This document shows positions 41,388-49,166 of a stretch of 64,000 bases of DNA, in pieces (within the stretch, counting starts at the first letter, position 1; every line of letters starts with the position of its first letter). The translations under genes were made by a program, and so were the position numbers. The DNA is from Paenibacillus sabuli (GTDB taxonomy: Bacteria; Bacillota; Bacilli; Paenibacillales; Paenibacillaceae). The DNA is taken from assembly GCF_014705605.1 (NCBI RefSeq), contig NZ_JACXIZ010000007.1:1-64000 (forward strand). Direction: 5' to 3'. The notes beneath the pieces were generated by a model, which searched no databases, was not told the origin of the DNA, and saw only the letters and a program-made list of their open reading frames with translations.

Positions 41388-41592
41388 TTCATCCGCTCCC
41401 TTGTCCATAGGTTCAATTGCTTGCATACTCACTTGCTTCTCCCCGTCCCCCCCCCTGCAACCGCTTCCATATAATTGAGACTTTCGGTCGCTGCAAGTGC
41501 GCTGCAGGTTCATTATAGAAGCCCTGCGCACCGTCTGCGATGGGGCATTTCTACGATCTCCTGTGAGCATGCTACGAACCTCGCAGCCTCGC
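41388..41592. promoter_or_regulatory. Probable regulated promoter region of the LamG/beta-helix gene
   Basis: A 205-bp gap between the response regulator and the secreted-protein gene. On the minus strand TATAAT occurs at 41512-41517 without a good -35, as expected for an activated promoter. CTGCAAGTGCGCTGCAG near 41491-41507 is an inverted repeat just downstream of it and a candidate binding site. Confidence 0.4.
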
Positions 41593-42684
41593 TTACATTT
41601 CCATCCGTTTTTTCAATTCAATCGGCGTCATCCCGTAATGCTCCTTGAACAGTCGCGAGAAATAGACGGCGTCTTCATACCCTAGCCGATCGGCAATTTC
41701 ATAGAGCTTCAAATTGCTATGCAGCAGCATGTCCCGGGCGCTCTGCATCCGAATCCCGACGAGATAGCTCCATACGGTCGTGCCGGTCTCCTGCTTGAAG
41801 AGATGAGACATGTAATTTTTGCTGAAGCCGACGTGATCGGCGACCTGCTGCAGATTCAGACTCTTCTCCGCATGGCGCGCGTGCAGGTAGTCCTTGATGC
41901 GCGACATCATCGAGCGCGTCTGATTGTCGCGCTTGCCCTGCAGCGCCGCGAACAAGTGCCCGGCTCCGTCCTCCAGCCGCCTGACGCAGCCGAGCCGGAA
42001 GTATGCGCGCACCTTGTCCCGCGCGATGACGCGCTCGCCCAGCCCGAGATCGTCGCCCTCGGGCAATTCGAGCGGGGCGCGAGACTCGCGCAGCTCCCCT
42101 GCGACGAGCCGGAGCCATTCCATCGCCAATGGATGGAGCAAGTGGTAGCTCGATTCGACCCACTGCTCCAGCAGCTCCAGGGTATCGACGACGAGCAGCG
42201 GCATCGACTCGAATTGGTTGTAGCGAATCTGCTCGACCCAGCGGTCCATCAGCGGCTTGTGCGCGATCAGATGCTGCAGCAGCAGCTCCTTGGCGGCATG
42301 CTGCCGGCTGTGCCGGATGTGCGTCAGCGTCTTGTCCAGCACCCGCCCCAGATCCTCGGGCTTGACCGGCTTCAGCAGGTAATCGACCGCGCCGAGCGCC
42401 ATGCCTTGCTTGGCGTAGCTGAATTCATCATAGCTGGATACGATGATGCTCGGCATCCCCGGATAGCGCCGATTGATCTCGCCAATCAATGCCAGGCCGT
42501 CCATCACCGGCATGCGAATATCGGTCATGCACAGATCGGCATAGCGATCGGCGAGCCAGTCCAGCGCCTGCACGCCGTTGGCCACCGTGCCGGACACCAG
42601 CGCTTCATCCGAGAGCCGCTCGGTCATCTTGGTCAGACCGCTGCGAATGATCGGCGAGTTGTCGACGATGAGTATGCGATACAT
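41593..42684 (-). CDS. YesN-type response regulator (importer 3)
   Basis: A 363-residue regulator. The receiver has MYRILIVDNSPIIRSGLTKM; the second acidic residue of the usual D-D pair is Asn. The phosphoacceptor Asp is in LCMTDIRMPVMDGL and the Lys in DYLLKPVKPED. The C-terminus carries two AraC helix-turn-helix motifs (NLQQVADHVGFSKNYMSHLF, LYEIADRLGYEDAVYFSRLF). It is shorter than its relative at 16109-17722 because the central linker is smaller. ATG 42684 has GGAGGGAG upstream and lies 80 bp inside the kinase gene, an unusually long overlap. Likely targets are the upstream importer and the downstream secreted protein. Confidence 0.92.
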   Translation of the reverse strand: MYRILIVDNSPIIRSGLTKMTERLSDEALVSGTVANGVQALDWLADRYADLCMTDIRMPVMDGLALIGEINRRYPGMPSIIVSSYDEFSYAKQGMALGAVDYLLKPVKPEDLGRVLDKTLTHIRHSRQHAAKELLLQHLIAHKPLMDRWVEQIRYNQFESMPLLVVDTLELLEQWVESSYHLLHPLAMEWLRLVAGELRESRAPLELPEGDDLGLGERVIARDKVRAYFRLGCVRRLEDGAGHLFAALQGKRDNQTRSMMSRIKDYLHARHAEKSLNLQQVADHVGFSKNYMSHLFKQETGTTVWSYLVGIRMQSARDMLLHSNLKLYEIADRLGYEDAVYFSRLFKEHYGMTPIELKKRMEM

Positions 42685-44491
42685 CCTGCTCCCTCCCTTC
42701 CGCGAATCGTGTGAGCGGCAGCGTCAGCTCGACCTGCGCGCCGCCGCCGGCACGATTGCGCAATGTCATACCGGCTCGCTCGTCGCCGTAATAGATGCGC
42801 AGCCGGTAATGGACATTAAGCATTCCGATACTGGACAGCCCCCTGTACTGCTCTCGGCTATCGCTGCGCCGCAGCCGCTCCTCCAGCTCGCGCAGCCGCT
42901 CCGTCGCGAAGCCCGGACCGTTGTCCGCGACGCGAATCTGCACACAGGATTCAGACAGACGAGATATGCGCAGCTCGATATGCAGCGGCTCTCCCGTCTG
43001 CTCCAGGCCGTGCCGTATACTGTTCTCCACCAGCGGCTGAATGATGGCCTTGAGGCAGCCGACCTGCTCCAGTCCGGGTTCGATCTCGGCCGTGTATGTC
43101 AGCTCGTCGCCGTATTGGGTCTGCATAATGTGCAGATAGTCGCCTATGTACTGGACCTCCCGCTCGAGCGGCACCTCGGCGTCCCGATAGCTGGAGATGT
43201 AGCGCAGCATATCCGAGAGCGCCAGCGTCGTGCGTACAATATCGCCTTGATCAGCTATATAAGCCATGGACTTGATCGATTCCAGCGCATTGTACAGGAA
43301 GTGCGAATGAATCTGCGATTGGAGCGCTCGCAATACTGCCGTCTGCTCGGCGCTGCGGGTGCGCTCCAGCTCCTCCAGCGAGAGATGCAGATTGTCCAGC
43401 ATTTTGTTGAAGACCCGACCCAGATCGGCCACCTCGTCCCGACCCTCGACCGGCATGCGCACCTCCAGGTTGCCCAGATTCGTACCGATCATCGCCTCGC
43501 GCAGCCGCTTCAGCCTGCGTGTGCTCGAAGCGGAGACGACAATGACGAGCACGGCAGAGACGACGAGCCCGATCGCGGTAATCGCGACCGTCATGTCTTT
43601 GACCTTGTACACACTCCGCGTCAGCTCGCGATAGGGCAGGCTGGAGACGATACGCCATGCGGTCTTGTCGATGCTGCGGTATGTGATCAGTTGGTCGGAG
43701 GCGGGCAGATAGAAGGAACCGTGGCTATCCTGCAGCCGCCCGCTCAGCTCATCCGGCACGAACTGCGTCGCCTGTTCCGGCTGGGTATGGGCCATGATCC
43801 GCCCCTCCCGGTCCACGATCATGCCGTGGCCGCTCGCCTCGATCAGCAGCTCGGAGAGAATGGCCTCGATCGGCGCCAGTGCCAGATCCATCTTGATGTA
43901 GCCCTGCGAGGAGGCGGAGAACGTGTATTTTTTGACGATCGTCAGTACAGTGAGCTCGAGCGGACGGTTCTTCGCGCCGAGGTAGTCGCGGCTTTTGGCG
44001 ACCCGCATCTCCAGCAGACTGGCATTGCCGCGCTCCGGCAGCCATGGCTCCTCCCGCAGCCGATAATCGTAGCGCAGCGCCGGCCCGCTCTCCGCCGAGT
44101 AGAAGGTCTCCCGGCCGCCCTCGTCGAGCAGTGTGAGCGACAGGAACTCCGGATGCATGACGGCGAACGGACGGAGCAGATTGTCCTTCAGATTGGTAAA
44201 TGCCAGGCCCTGGCTGGATACCCGCTCCGCCTGCAGCCACTGTCTAAAGGTCTCGCTGGCCGCGATAATGGAAAAGAACTGTTCGTAATCGCGAAAGTAG
44301 CGACCCAAATTCAGATTGGCTTCCTTCAGAATTTGCGTGCTGAAGCGTTCGGCGTCCTGCTTGATGCTTTTCGAAGACTCGAAAAAGGAAACCGCGGCCA
44401 CGGCCACTACGATAAATACGATGATGGAGGAAAATAAAATGATGAGCCTCCATGTCATGGAGCTGCCCATGCGCGCGACGATGTTCTTCAT
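42605..44491 (-). CDS. YesM-type sensor histidine kinase (importer 3)
   Basis: A 628-residue kinase. Helices TWRLIILFSSIIVFIVVAVA and VAITAIGLVVSAVLVIVVSA flank a Cache-type sensor. HAMP and linker precede LQSQIHSHFLYNALESIKSM, the phosphoacceptor motif; the usual QINPHFLYN has become QIHSHFLYN. The ATPase domain has QPLVENSIRHGLEQTGE, VADNGPGFATE and SSIGMLNVHYRLRIYYGDE. The last ~25 residues (VSHTHRRQLADHSQRSDQDD) run inside the regulator gene in another frame and look like read-through, perhaps after loss of the original stop. ATG 44491 follows GTGAGGGAC; a GTG nine bases upstream is possible. Confidence 0.88.
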   Translation of the reverse strand: MKNIVARMGSSMTWRLIILFSSIIVFIVVAVAAVSFFESSKSIKQDAERFSTQILKEANLNLGRYFRDYEQFFSIIAASETFRQWLQAERVSSQGLAFTNLKDNLLRPFAVMHPEFLSLTLLDEGGRETFYSAESGPALRYDYRLREEPWLPERGNASLLEMRVAKSRDYLGAKNRPLELTVLTIVKKYTFSASSQGYIKMDLALAPIEAILSELLIEASGHGMIVDREGRIMAHTQPEQATQFVPDELSGRLQDSHGSFYLPASDQLITYRSIDKTAWRIVSSLPYRELTRSVYKVKDMTVAITAIGLVVSAVLVIVVSASSTRRLKRLREAMIGTNLGNLEVRMPVEGRDEVADLGRVFNKMLDNLHLSLEELERTRSAEQTAVLRALQSQIHSHFLYNALESIKSMAYIADQGDIVRTTLALSDMLRYISSYRDAEVPLEREVQYIGDYLHIMQTQYGDELTYTAEIEPGLEQVGCLKAIIQPLVENSIRHGLEQTGEPLHIELRISRLSESCVQIRVADNGPGFATERLRELEERLRRSDSREQYRGLSSIGMLNVHYRLRIYYGDERAGMTLRNRAGGGAQVELTLPLTRFAEGREQDVSHTHRRQLADHSQRSDQDDRAALG

Positions 44492-44575
44492 GTCCCTCAC
44501 GCCATTCGGATTGGTATAGTAGCTCTATTGTACCGGCTGCGCGCCGCTCTGGCGACATCCCTCGGGAGCACAAGC

Positions 44576-44608
44576 AGGAGGGAAGGGACCCGCGGTCCCT
44601 TCCCTCCT
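44576..44608. terminator. 15-bp hairpin between binding-protein and kinase genes
   Basis: A perfect 15-bp stem with a 3-base CGC loop (44576-44590 with 44594-44608), lying 37 bp after the binding-protein stop. There is no T-run on either strand. It probably protects the 3' end of the highly expressed binding-protein mRNA or partly terminates before the kinase gene. Confidence 0.7.
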
Positions 44609-44644
44609 CCCCGAAACTGCCCGACCGCGGCCCGCCCCGCGCGC

Positions 44645-46216
44645 TCAGGCGCCGTCGGACTGGACATTCGCCTCGTACCAGTCGGTGGCCTCCCGGATGA
44701 CCTTGTCGCCGCCCTGTCTCATCCAGGTGGCGACGAATTCGTCGTAGTGCTCCAGCGGCTCGTCGCCGACGATGATCTTGGCGGCGGCTTCCTGGAAGAG
44801 CGAGCCCTCCCAGCCCAGGTCGCTCTGCGAGACGAGCGTCGGGGGCACCGGCATCGCGGCTACCGGATTCGGTATGCCCTCCTGCAGCGACACCTCGATG
44901 CCCTGGCGACTGTGCGCCTGGAGCACTTCGTCCGTCGTTATTTGTCCATCTACCTGCTCCAGGTCGATAATATCGAAGATCGGCTTGCGCCAGGCCGACT
45001 GATAGTCCTTCTCCTTGCCGATCTCGTAGAAGAGCTGATCCCCTTCCCGGGTCAGCGCCTGGCCCTCGAAGCCGTAGGCTGCGAAAAAATTACCCTCGTC
45101 CGTGACCAGCCAGTCGTAGAGCTTGATGACAGCCGCGGCGTTGGCGCTCTGCTTGAACAGGATGAATACCTTGCCGAGCGGCTGCTCGACGCGGCCGACC
45201 GGCCCGTCGTAGCCCGTGCCCTGCGGAGTCGGAATGGCCATCAGCTCGACCTCCTCCTCGGGCAAGGCGTCCCGCAGGTCGCGGAACCAGGAGCCGCCCA
45301 GCGTCTGATTGTGATTGAACATACCGACCTTGCCGGATAGAATCTTCTGCTTCCAGATCGTTCCGGTGTTGGTCATGAACTCGGAGTCTAGCAGCCCCTC
45401 GTCGTACATCGTGTGCAGGAAGGCGAGCGCCTGTTTCGTATTCGGATGAATGAACCCCGGTACGATCTGCCCCTCATGCTGCGCATACGCGTTGGGATTG
45501 ATGCCCCACATGCCGAATATATTGTCCATCCATGAGATCTTCTCCCGTCCGGAGAACGCAATCTCGTCGGCCTCGCCGTTGCCGTTCGGATCGCCGTTCT
45601 TGAAGGCGCGCAGCACCTCCAGCAACTCATCCGAGGTCGTCGGCGCCTCCAGGCCGAGCTTCTCCATCCAGTCCTTGCGCACATACAGGATCCGCTCGGC
45701 GGGCGCATTGGCATTGGGCGGCGCCGGGATCGCCATGATCTTGCCGTTGATCGTCACCGCATCCCACGACGACTGGGGAATGCGGGCCTTCAGATTGGGA
45801 CCGTACTCGTCAAGCAGCTCGTTCAGCTCCAGCGCAAGCCCGTTCTGTACCGGTTCGGAGTCGGCGATGCTCCAGCTCTGATACACATCGGGAATGTCGT
45901 TGGACGCGAACTTGATGCGCAACTGATCATGATACTGACCGTGCGGGATCAGCACGAGATCCACGGTAATGCCGGTCTGCTCCGCCATATATTGAATCTC
46001 GGGATAATCCTTTGCCGCCGTAGCCGGGTACGAATTGTTGAAGTCGGAGGCGAACATGCGGAATTGCGTCTCCCCCGCTTCCGATTGCCCCGCCTCTGTC
46101 CCCGACGCCTCTCTCGCTGCTCCGGCGGGCTCGTTCTCTGCGGCGCACGCGCCGACGACCAGCGCCATGCCGAGCGTCAATGCGCACCCGGCCCATTTTT
46201 TCCATGCTTGCGTCAT
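44645..46216 (-). CDS. LplA/YtcQ-type sugar-binding lipoprotein (importer 3)
   Basis: A 523-residue binding protein with lipobox LVVGACAAE. The mature domain has TGITVDLVLIPHGQYHDQLR, IKFASNDIPDVYQSWSIADS, ILYVRKDWMEKLGLEAPTTS and KNGDPNGNGEADEIAFSGRE, the subfamily's Asp-rich loop. QEGIPNPVAAMPVPPTLVSQ near the C-terminus is unusual but within the fold. AGGAGG lies upstream of ATG 46216. Third in the operon after both permeases. Confidence 0.92.
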   Translation of the reverse strand: MTQAWKKWAGCALTLGMALVVGACAAENEPAGAAREASGTEAGQSEAGETQFRMFASDFNNSYPATAAKDYPEIQYMAEQTGITVDLVLIPHGQYHDQLRIKFASNDIPDVYQSWSIADSEPVQNGLALELNELLDEYGPNLKARIPQSSWDAVTINGKIMAIPAPPNANAPAERILYVRKDWMEKLGLEAPTTSDELLEVLRAFKNGDPNGNGEADEIAFSGREKISWMDNIFGMWGINPNAYAQHEGQIVPGFIHPNTKQALAFLHTMYDEGLLDSEFMTNTGTIWKQKILSGKVGMFNHNQTLGGSWFRDLRDALPEEEVELMAIPTPQGTGYDGPVGRVEQPLGKVFILFKQSANAAAVIKLYDWLVTDEGNFFAAYGFEGQALTREGDQLFYEIGKEKDYQSAWRKPIFDIIDLEQVDGQITTDEVLQAHSRQGIEVSLQEGIPNPVAAMPVPPTLVSQSDLGWEGSLFQEAAAKIIVGDEPLEHYDEFVATWMRQGGDKVIREATDWYEANVQSDGA

Positions 46217-46276
46217 GCTTCGACCTCCTGATTGGGAATTGTTTTGATTTTATGAATGAAGGCTAGGTAAGCCGAC

Positions 46277-47158
46277 TTACCCCTTGAGCGAGCCGAGCAG
46301 CGCCCCCCGGATGAAAAATCGCTGCACGAACGGGTAGATCAGTACGACCGGAACCGTGGCCACGATGATCGTCGCCATCTGCAGCCCCTGCGGGGAGAGA
46401 CTCATGAGGATGTCTCCCTCTGAGCCGGACTGCAGGTCGGCGGCCGAGCTCTGGGCGACGATCGCGTACATGTAGAGCTGCAGCGGCCTCAACTGCGCAT
46501 TCGATATATACAGCATAGCGGTGTAGTAGCTATTCCAGTGGCTCACCGCGTAGAACAGCACCAGCGTCACCAGGATCGGCACAGACAACGGCAGGACAAT
46601 CTGCAGCAGAATGCGGTATTCGCTCATCCCGTCGACGCGCGCCGCCTCCAGCAGCTCCTCCGGCAGCGACCGGAAGAACGTCAGGCACAGGATCATATTG
46701 AAGGCGCTGAGCGCGGTCGGAATGATTAGCGCCCAGAGCGTATTGAGCAGACCCAGCCCCTTGACGACCAGGAAGGTCGGGATGAGCGGCGCGCTGAAGA
46801 TCATCGTGAAGATGATGAGCAGCATGACGGCGCGGCGCCCTTTCAGATTCGTCCTGGAGAGCGGATAGGCGGTCAGCGTCGTCATCAGCATATTCAGAGC
46901 GGTGCCGAGCAGCACGATGACGACCGACACCCCGAACGCGCGCCAGAACACCGGATTGTGAAACACGACCACGTAATTTTCGATTGTCCACTCCACCGGC
47001 CAGATGCCGACGCGGCTGTGGGTCAGTGCGTTTTTGGAGCTGAGCGAGCCGGCCAGCACGTGCAGCACCGGGATCAGCATGACGGCGCACACGGCGAGCA
47101 GGAAGATCAGGTTGAAGCCTTCGAACAGCCGTTCCGCGGCGCTCTTGCGAATTTTCAC
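46277..47158 (-). CDS. YtcP-type permease (importer 3)
   Basis: A 293-residue six-helix permease. EAA loop ELLEAARVDGMSEYRILLQI; C-terminus FFIRGALLGSLKG. The start is GTG 47158 behind AAGGAGG. A segment SSAADLQSGSEGDILMSLSP before the last helix is the subfamily's substrate-side insert. It follows its partner by 19 bp. Confidence 0.93.
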   Translation of the reverse strand: MKIRKSAAERLFEGFNLIFLLAVCAVMLIPVLHVLAGSLSSKNALTHSRVGIWPVEWTIENYVVVFHNPVFWRAFGVSVVIVLLGTALNMLMTTLTAYPLSRTNLKGRRAVMLLIIFTMIFSAPLIPTFLVVKGLGLLNTLWALIIPTALSAFNMILCLTFFRSLPEELLEAARVDGMSEYRILLQIVLPLSVPILVTLVLFYAVSHWNSYYTAMLYISNAQLRPLQLYMYAIVAQSSAADLQSGSEGDILMSLSPQGLQMATIIVATVPVVLIYPFVQRFFIRGALLGSLKG

Positions 47159-47177
47159 GTCACATCCTCCTTGCTAC

Positions 47178-48143
47178 CTAATAGAGTCCTTCGCCGGTCG
47201 CGGCCTTGCTGGCCTTGTTGGCCAGTACGAGCACGAGGAAGCCGACCACCGACTTGAACAGCCCGACTGCCGTCGTGAAGCTGTATTGTCCGCCCTTGAT
47301 CCCCGCCACATAGGTGTAGGTGTCGAACACATCGCCCTTCTCCGCGTTGAGCGGATTGATGAACGGATAGATCTGTTCGAAGCCCAGGTCCATCACATTG
47401 CCCAGCTTGAGCAGCAACAGCACCATGATCGCCGGCAGCAGACCGGGCAGCGTCACACTGAGGAACTGCCGCCAGCGTCCCGCGCCGTCGATGCGCGCCG
47501 CTTCGTACAGGCTCGGGTCGATCCCGGTCAGGGCGGCGAGGAAGATGATCGTGCCCCAGCCTACCTCCTTCCATATTCCCGAGGACACGATAATCGTGCG
47601 GATGGAGTCGGCGCTCTGCAGCAGCTCGATCGGGGCGTTGCCGGTCCAGCTGACGTAGAGTCCGTTCAGCAGCCCGGTCTGCGTGGACAGCAGCATGTAG
47701 ACGAGCCCGGCCACGATCGTCCAGGACAGGAAGTGAGGCAGATAGACGAGCGTCTGTACGATGCGCTTGACCGTCATCATGCGCAGCTCGTTCATCAACA
47801 GCGCGAGGACGATCGGCGCAGGAAAAGCGAATACGATCTGATATAAGCTGATGAGCAGCGTATTCTCCAGCAGGCGCAGGAACTTGGGATACGTGAAGAG
47901 CTGGTGGAACCATTGCAGCCCGACCCACTCGCTGGCGAGAATGCCCTTGAAAATGTTGTAGTCCTTAAAGGCGATCACCGTACCGAGCAGCGGCATATAC
48001 TTCATGACGAGGAAGTACACGATACCCGGTACGAGCATGACGTAAAACGGGTGATGACGAACGAAGTATTGCCAGCCCGCGCTTCCCGGGCTGCGCTGCC
48101 GGGACCTGCTGGCGGTCGCTGCGGCGGCTTTGGTTGCATGCAT
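47178..48143 (-). CDS. LplB/YteP-type permease (importer 3)
   Basis: A 321-residue permease and first gene of the operon. After a basic N-terminal tail it reads YVMLVPGIVYFLVMKYMPLL and GTVIAFKDYNIFKGILASEW. The EAA loop is SLYEAARIDGAGRWRQFLSV. DLGFEQIYPFINPLNAEKGD is the typical late block. AAGGAGACG precedes ATG 48143. A sigma-A-like promoter lies about 75 bp upstream. Confidence 0.93.
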   Translation of the reverse strand: MHATKAAAATASRSRQRSPGSAGWQYFVRHHPFYVMLVPGIVYFLVMKYMPLLGTVIAFKDYNIFKGILASEWVGLQWFHQLFTYPKFLRLLENTLLISLYQIVFAFPAPIVLALLMNELRMMTVKRIVQTLVYLPHFLSWTIVAGLVYMLLSTQTGLLNGLYVSWTGNAPIELLQSADSIRTIIVSSGIWKEVGWGTIIFLAALTGIDPSLYEAARIDGAGRWRQFLSVTLPGLLPAIMVLLLLKLGNVMDLGFEQIYPFINPLNAEKGDVFDTYTYVAGIKGGQYSFTTAVGLFKSVVGFLVLVLANKASKAATGEGLY

Positions 48144-48222
48144 GCGCTTTCGTCTCCTTGCCTGGCTTCTCGATCGCCGAGCTGTACCGGCAGGGCGGCA
48201 CGGAGCGCGGCGTCATGAGATT

Positions 48223-48251
48223 ATTGTAATGGGGATTGCCAGGGCGGACAA
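48223..48251 (-). promoter_or_regulatory. Promoter of the importer-3 operon
   Basis: On the minus strand TTGTCC (48246-48251) and TACAAT (48223-48228) with an exact 17-base spacer. Start point near 48216. Confidence 0.6.
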
Positions 48252-48371
48252 TGTGGCGATCTTCTGATCTGTTGAGAGGATGTAACGGAGTGCGACGACA
48301 TGCCGATGCGCGCCTGCGTTCATCTCGCAGACAGATATGCGCGCCTGCATCCGTCTCGGCAGGCAGGCCAA

Positions 48372-48396
48372 ATAGCCGGGCTGTACGCCCGGCTAT
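48372..48396 (-). terminator. Terminator-like hairpin after the iron ABC operon
   Basis: ATAGCCGGGC (48372-48381) and GCCCGGCTAT (48387-48396) form a perfect 10-bp stem with a TGTAC loop, 14 bp after the ATPase stop codon. The following minus-strand sequence is TTGGCC, so the T-tail is weak. Confidence 0.65.
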
Positions 48397-48410
48397 GTGC
48401 GATGATCTGC

Positions 48411-49166
48411 CTATTGCGACGATTCGGCTATGCGGCCTGCCTGCTGCGAGGCGTCGCCCGCCTTGCCCCGGCAGACTCGGACTGAGTCGACGATCCTCCG
48501 CGCCGCCGCATCATCGTCACCCGCGGAGCCGCCGAGCGCGAGCTCGCGCCCGCAAATCGCCCGCACGTCGCTGCGGTCGTGGGAGACGAGCAGACAAGTG
48601 ATACGCGCCTGCCGCAACAGTCGGCCGAGCTCCTCCCGCAGGCCGCCCTTCAGCTCCGCGTCAAGGCTGCTGAACGGCTCGTCCAGCAGCAACAGCGCCG
48701 GCGCCGGGGCGAGCGCCCGCGCCAAGGCGACGCGCTGCTGCTGGCCGCCGCTCAGCTCATGCGGGTAGCGCCCGGCTAGCGCGGTCATTTGTGTCAGCTC
48801 AAGCATCTGCGCGAGCCGATCCCGCCGCTCGCGGCGCGGACGCCGATGCAGGCCGAAGGCGATGTTGTCCGCAACGCGCAGATGCGGGAACAGCGCATAG
48901 TCCTGGAACACCATGCCTACGCCGCGCCGCTCGGGCGGCACGCTGCGGCGCTCGTCGGCCACAATCTGCCCGCCGATTCGGATCACGCCGCACTCCGGCT
49001 CCTCCAGCCCCGCCAGCAGGCGCAGCAGCGTGCTCTTGCCGCTGCCGCTCGGGCCGGTGATGCCCGCAATTTCGCCCTCGTCCAATGTGAAGGAGACCTT
49101 CTCCAGCACAGGCGCCGACTGCCCCGGGTAACGATAGGACAGATTTTGCACAGTCACGGGATTCAT
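48411..49166 (-). CDS. Iron(III) ABC importer ATPase (FbpC-like)
   Basis: A 251-residue ATPase. Walker A is GPSGSGKST, the Q-loop is VFQDYALFPHL, the signature is ELSGGQQQRVALARALA, Walker B is ALLLLDEPFSSLD, and the switch His lies in LLVSHDRSD. The short C-terminal extension resembles truncated FbpC/PotA-type proteins lacking a full TOBE domain; typical FbpC has about 350 residues. It overlaps the permease gene by four bases (ATGA), so the two are coupled. It powers iron uptake with the permease and binding protein encoded upstream. Confidence 0.9.
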   Translation of the reverse strand: MNPVTVQNLSYRYPGQSAPVLEKVSFTLDEGEIAGITGPSGSGKSTLLRLLAGLEEPECGVIRIGGQIVADERRSVPPERRGVGMVFQDYALFPHLRVADNIAFGLHRRPRRERRDRLAQMLELTQMTALAGRYPHELSGGQQQRVALARALAPAPALLLLDEPFSSLDAELKGGLREELGRLLRQARITCLLVSHDRSDVRAICGRELALGGSAGDDDAAARRIVDSVRVCRGKAGDASQQAGRIAESSQ

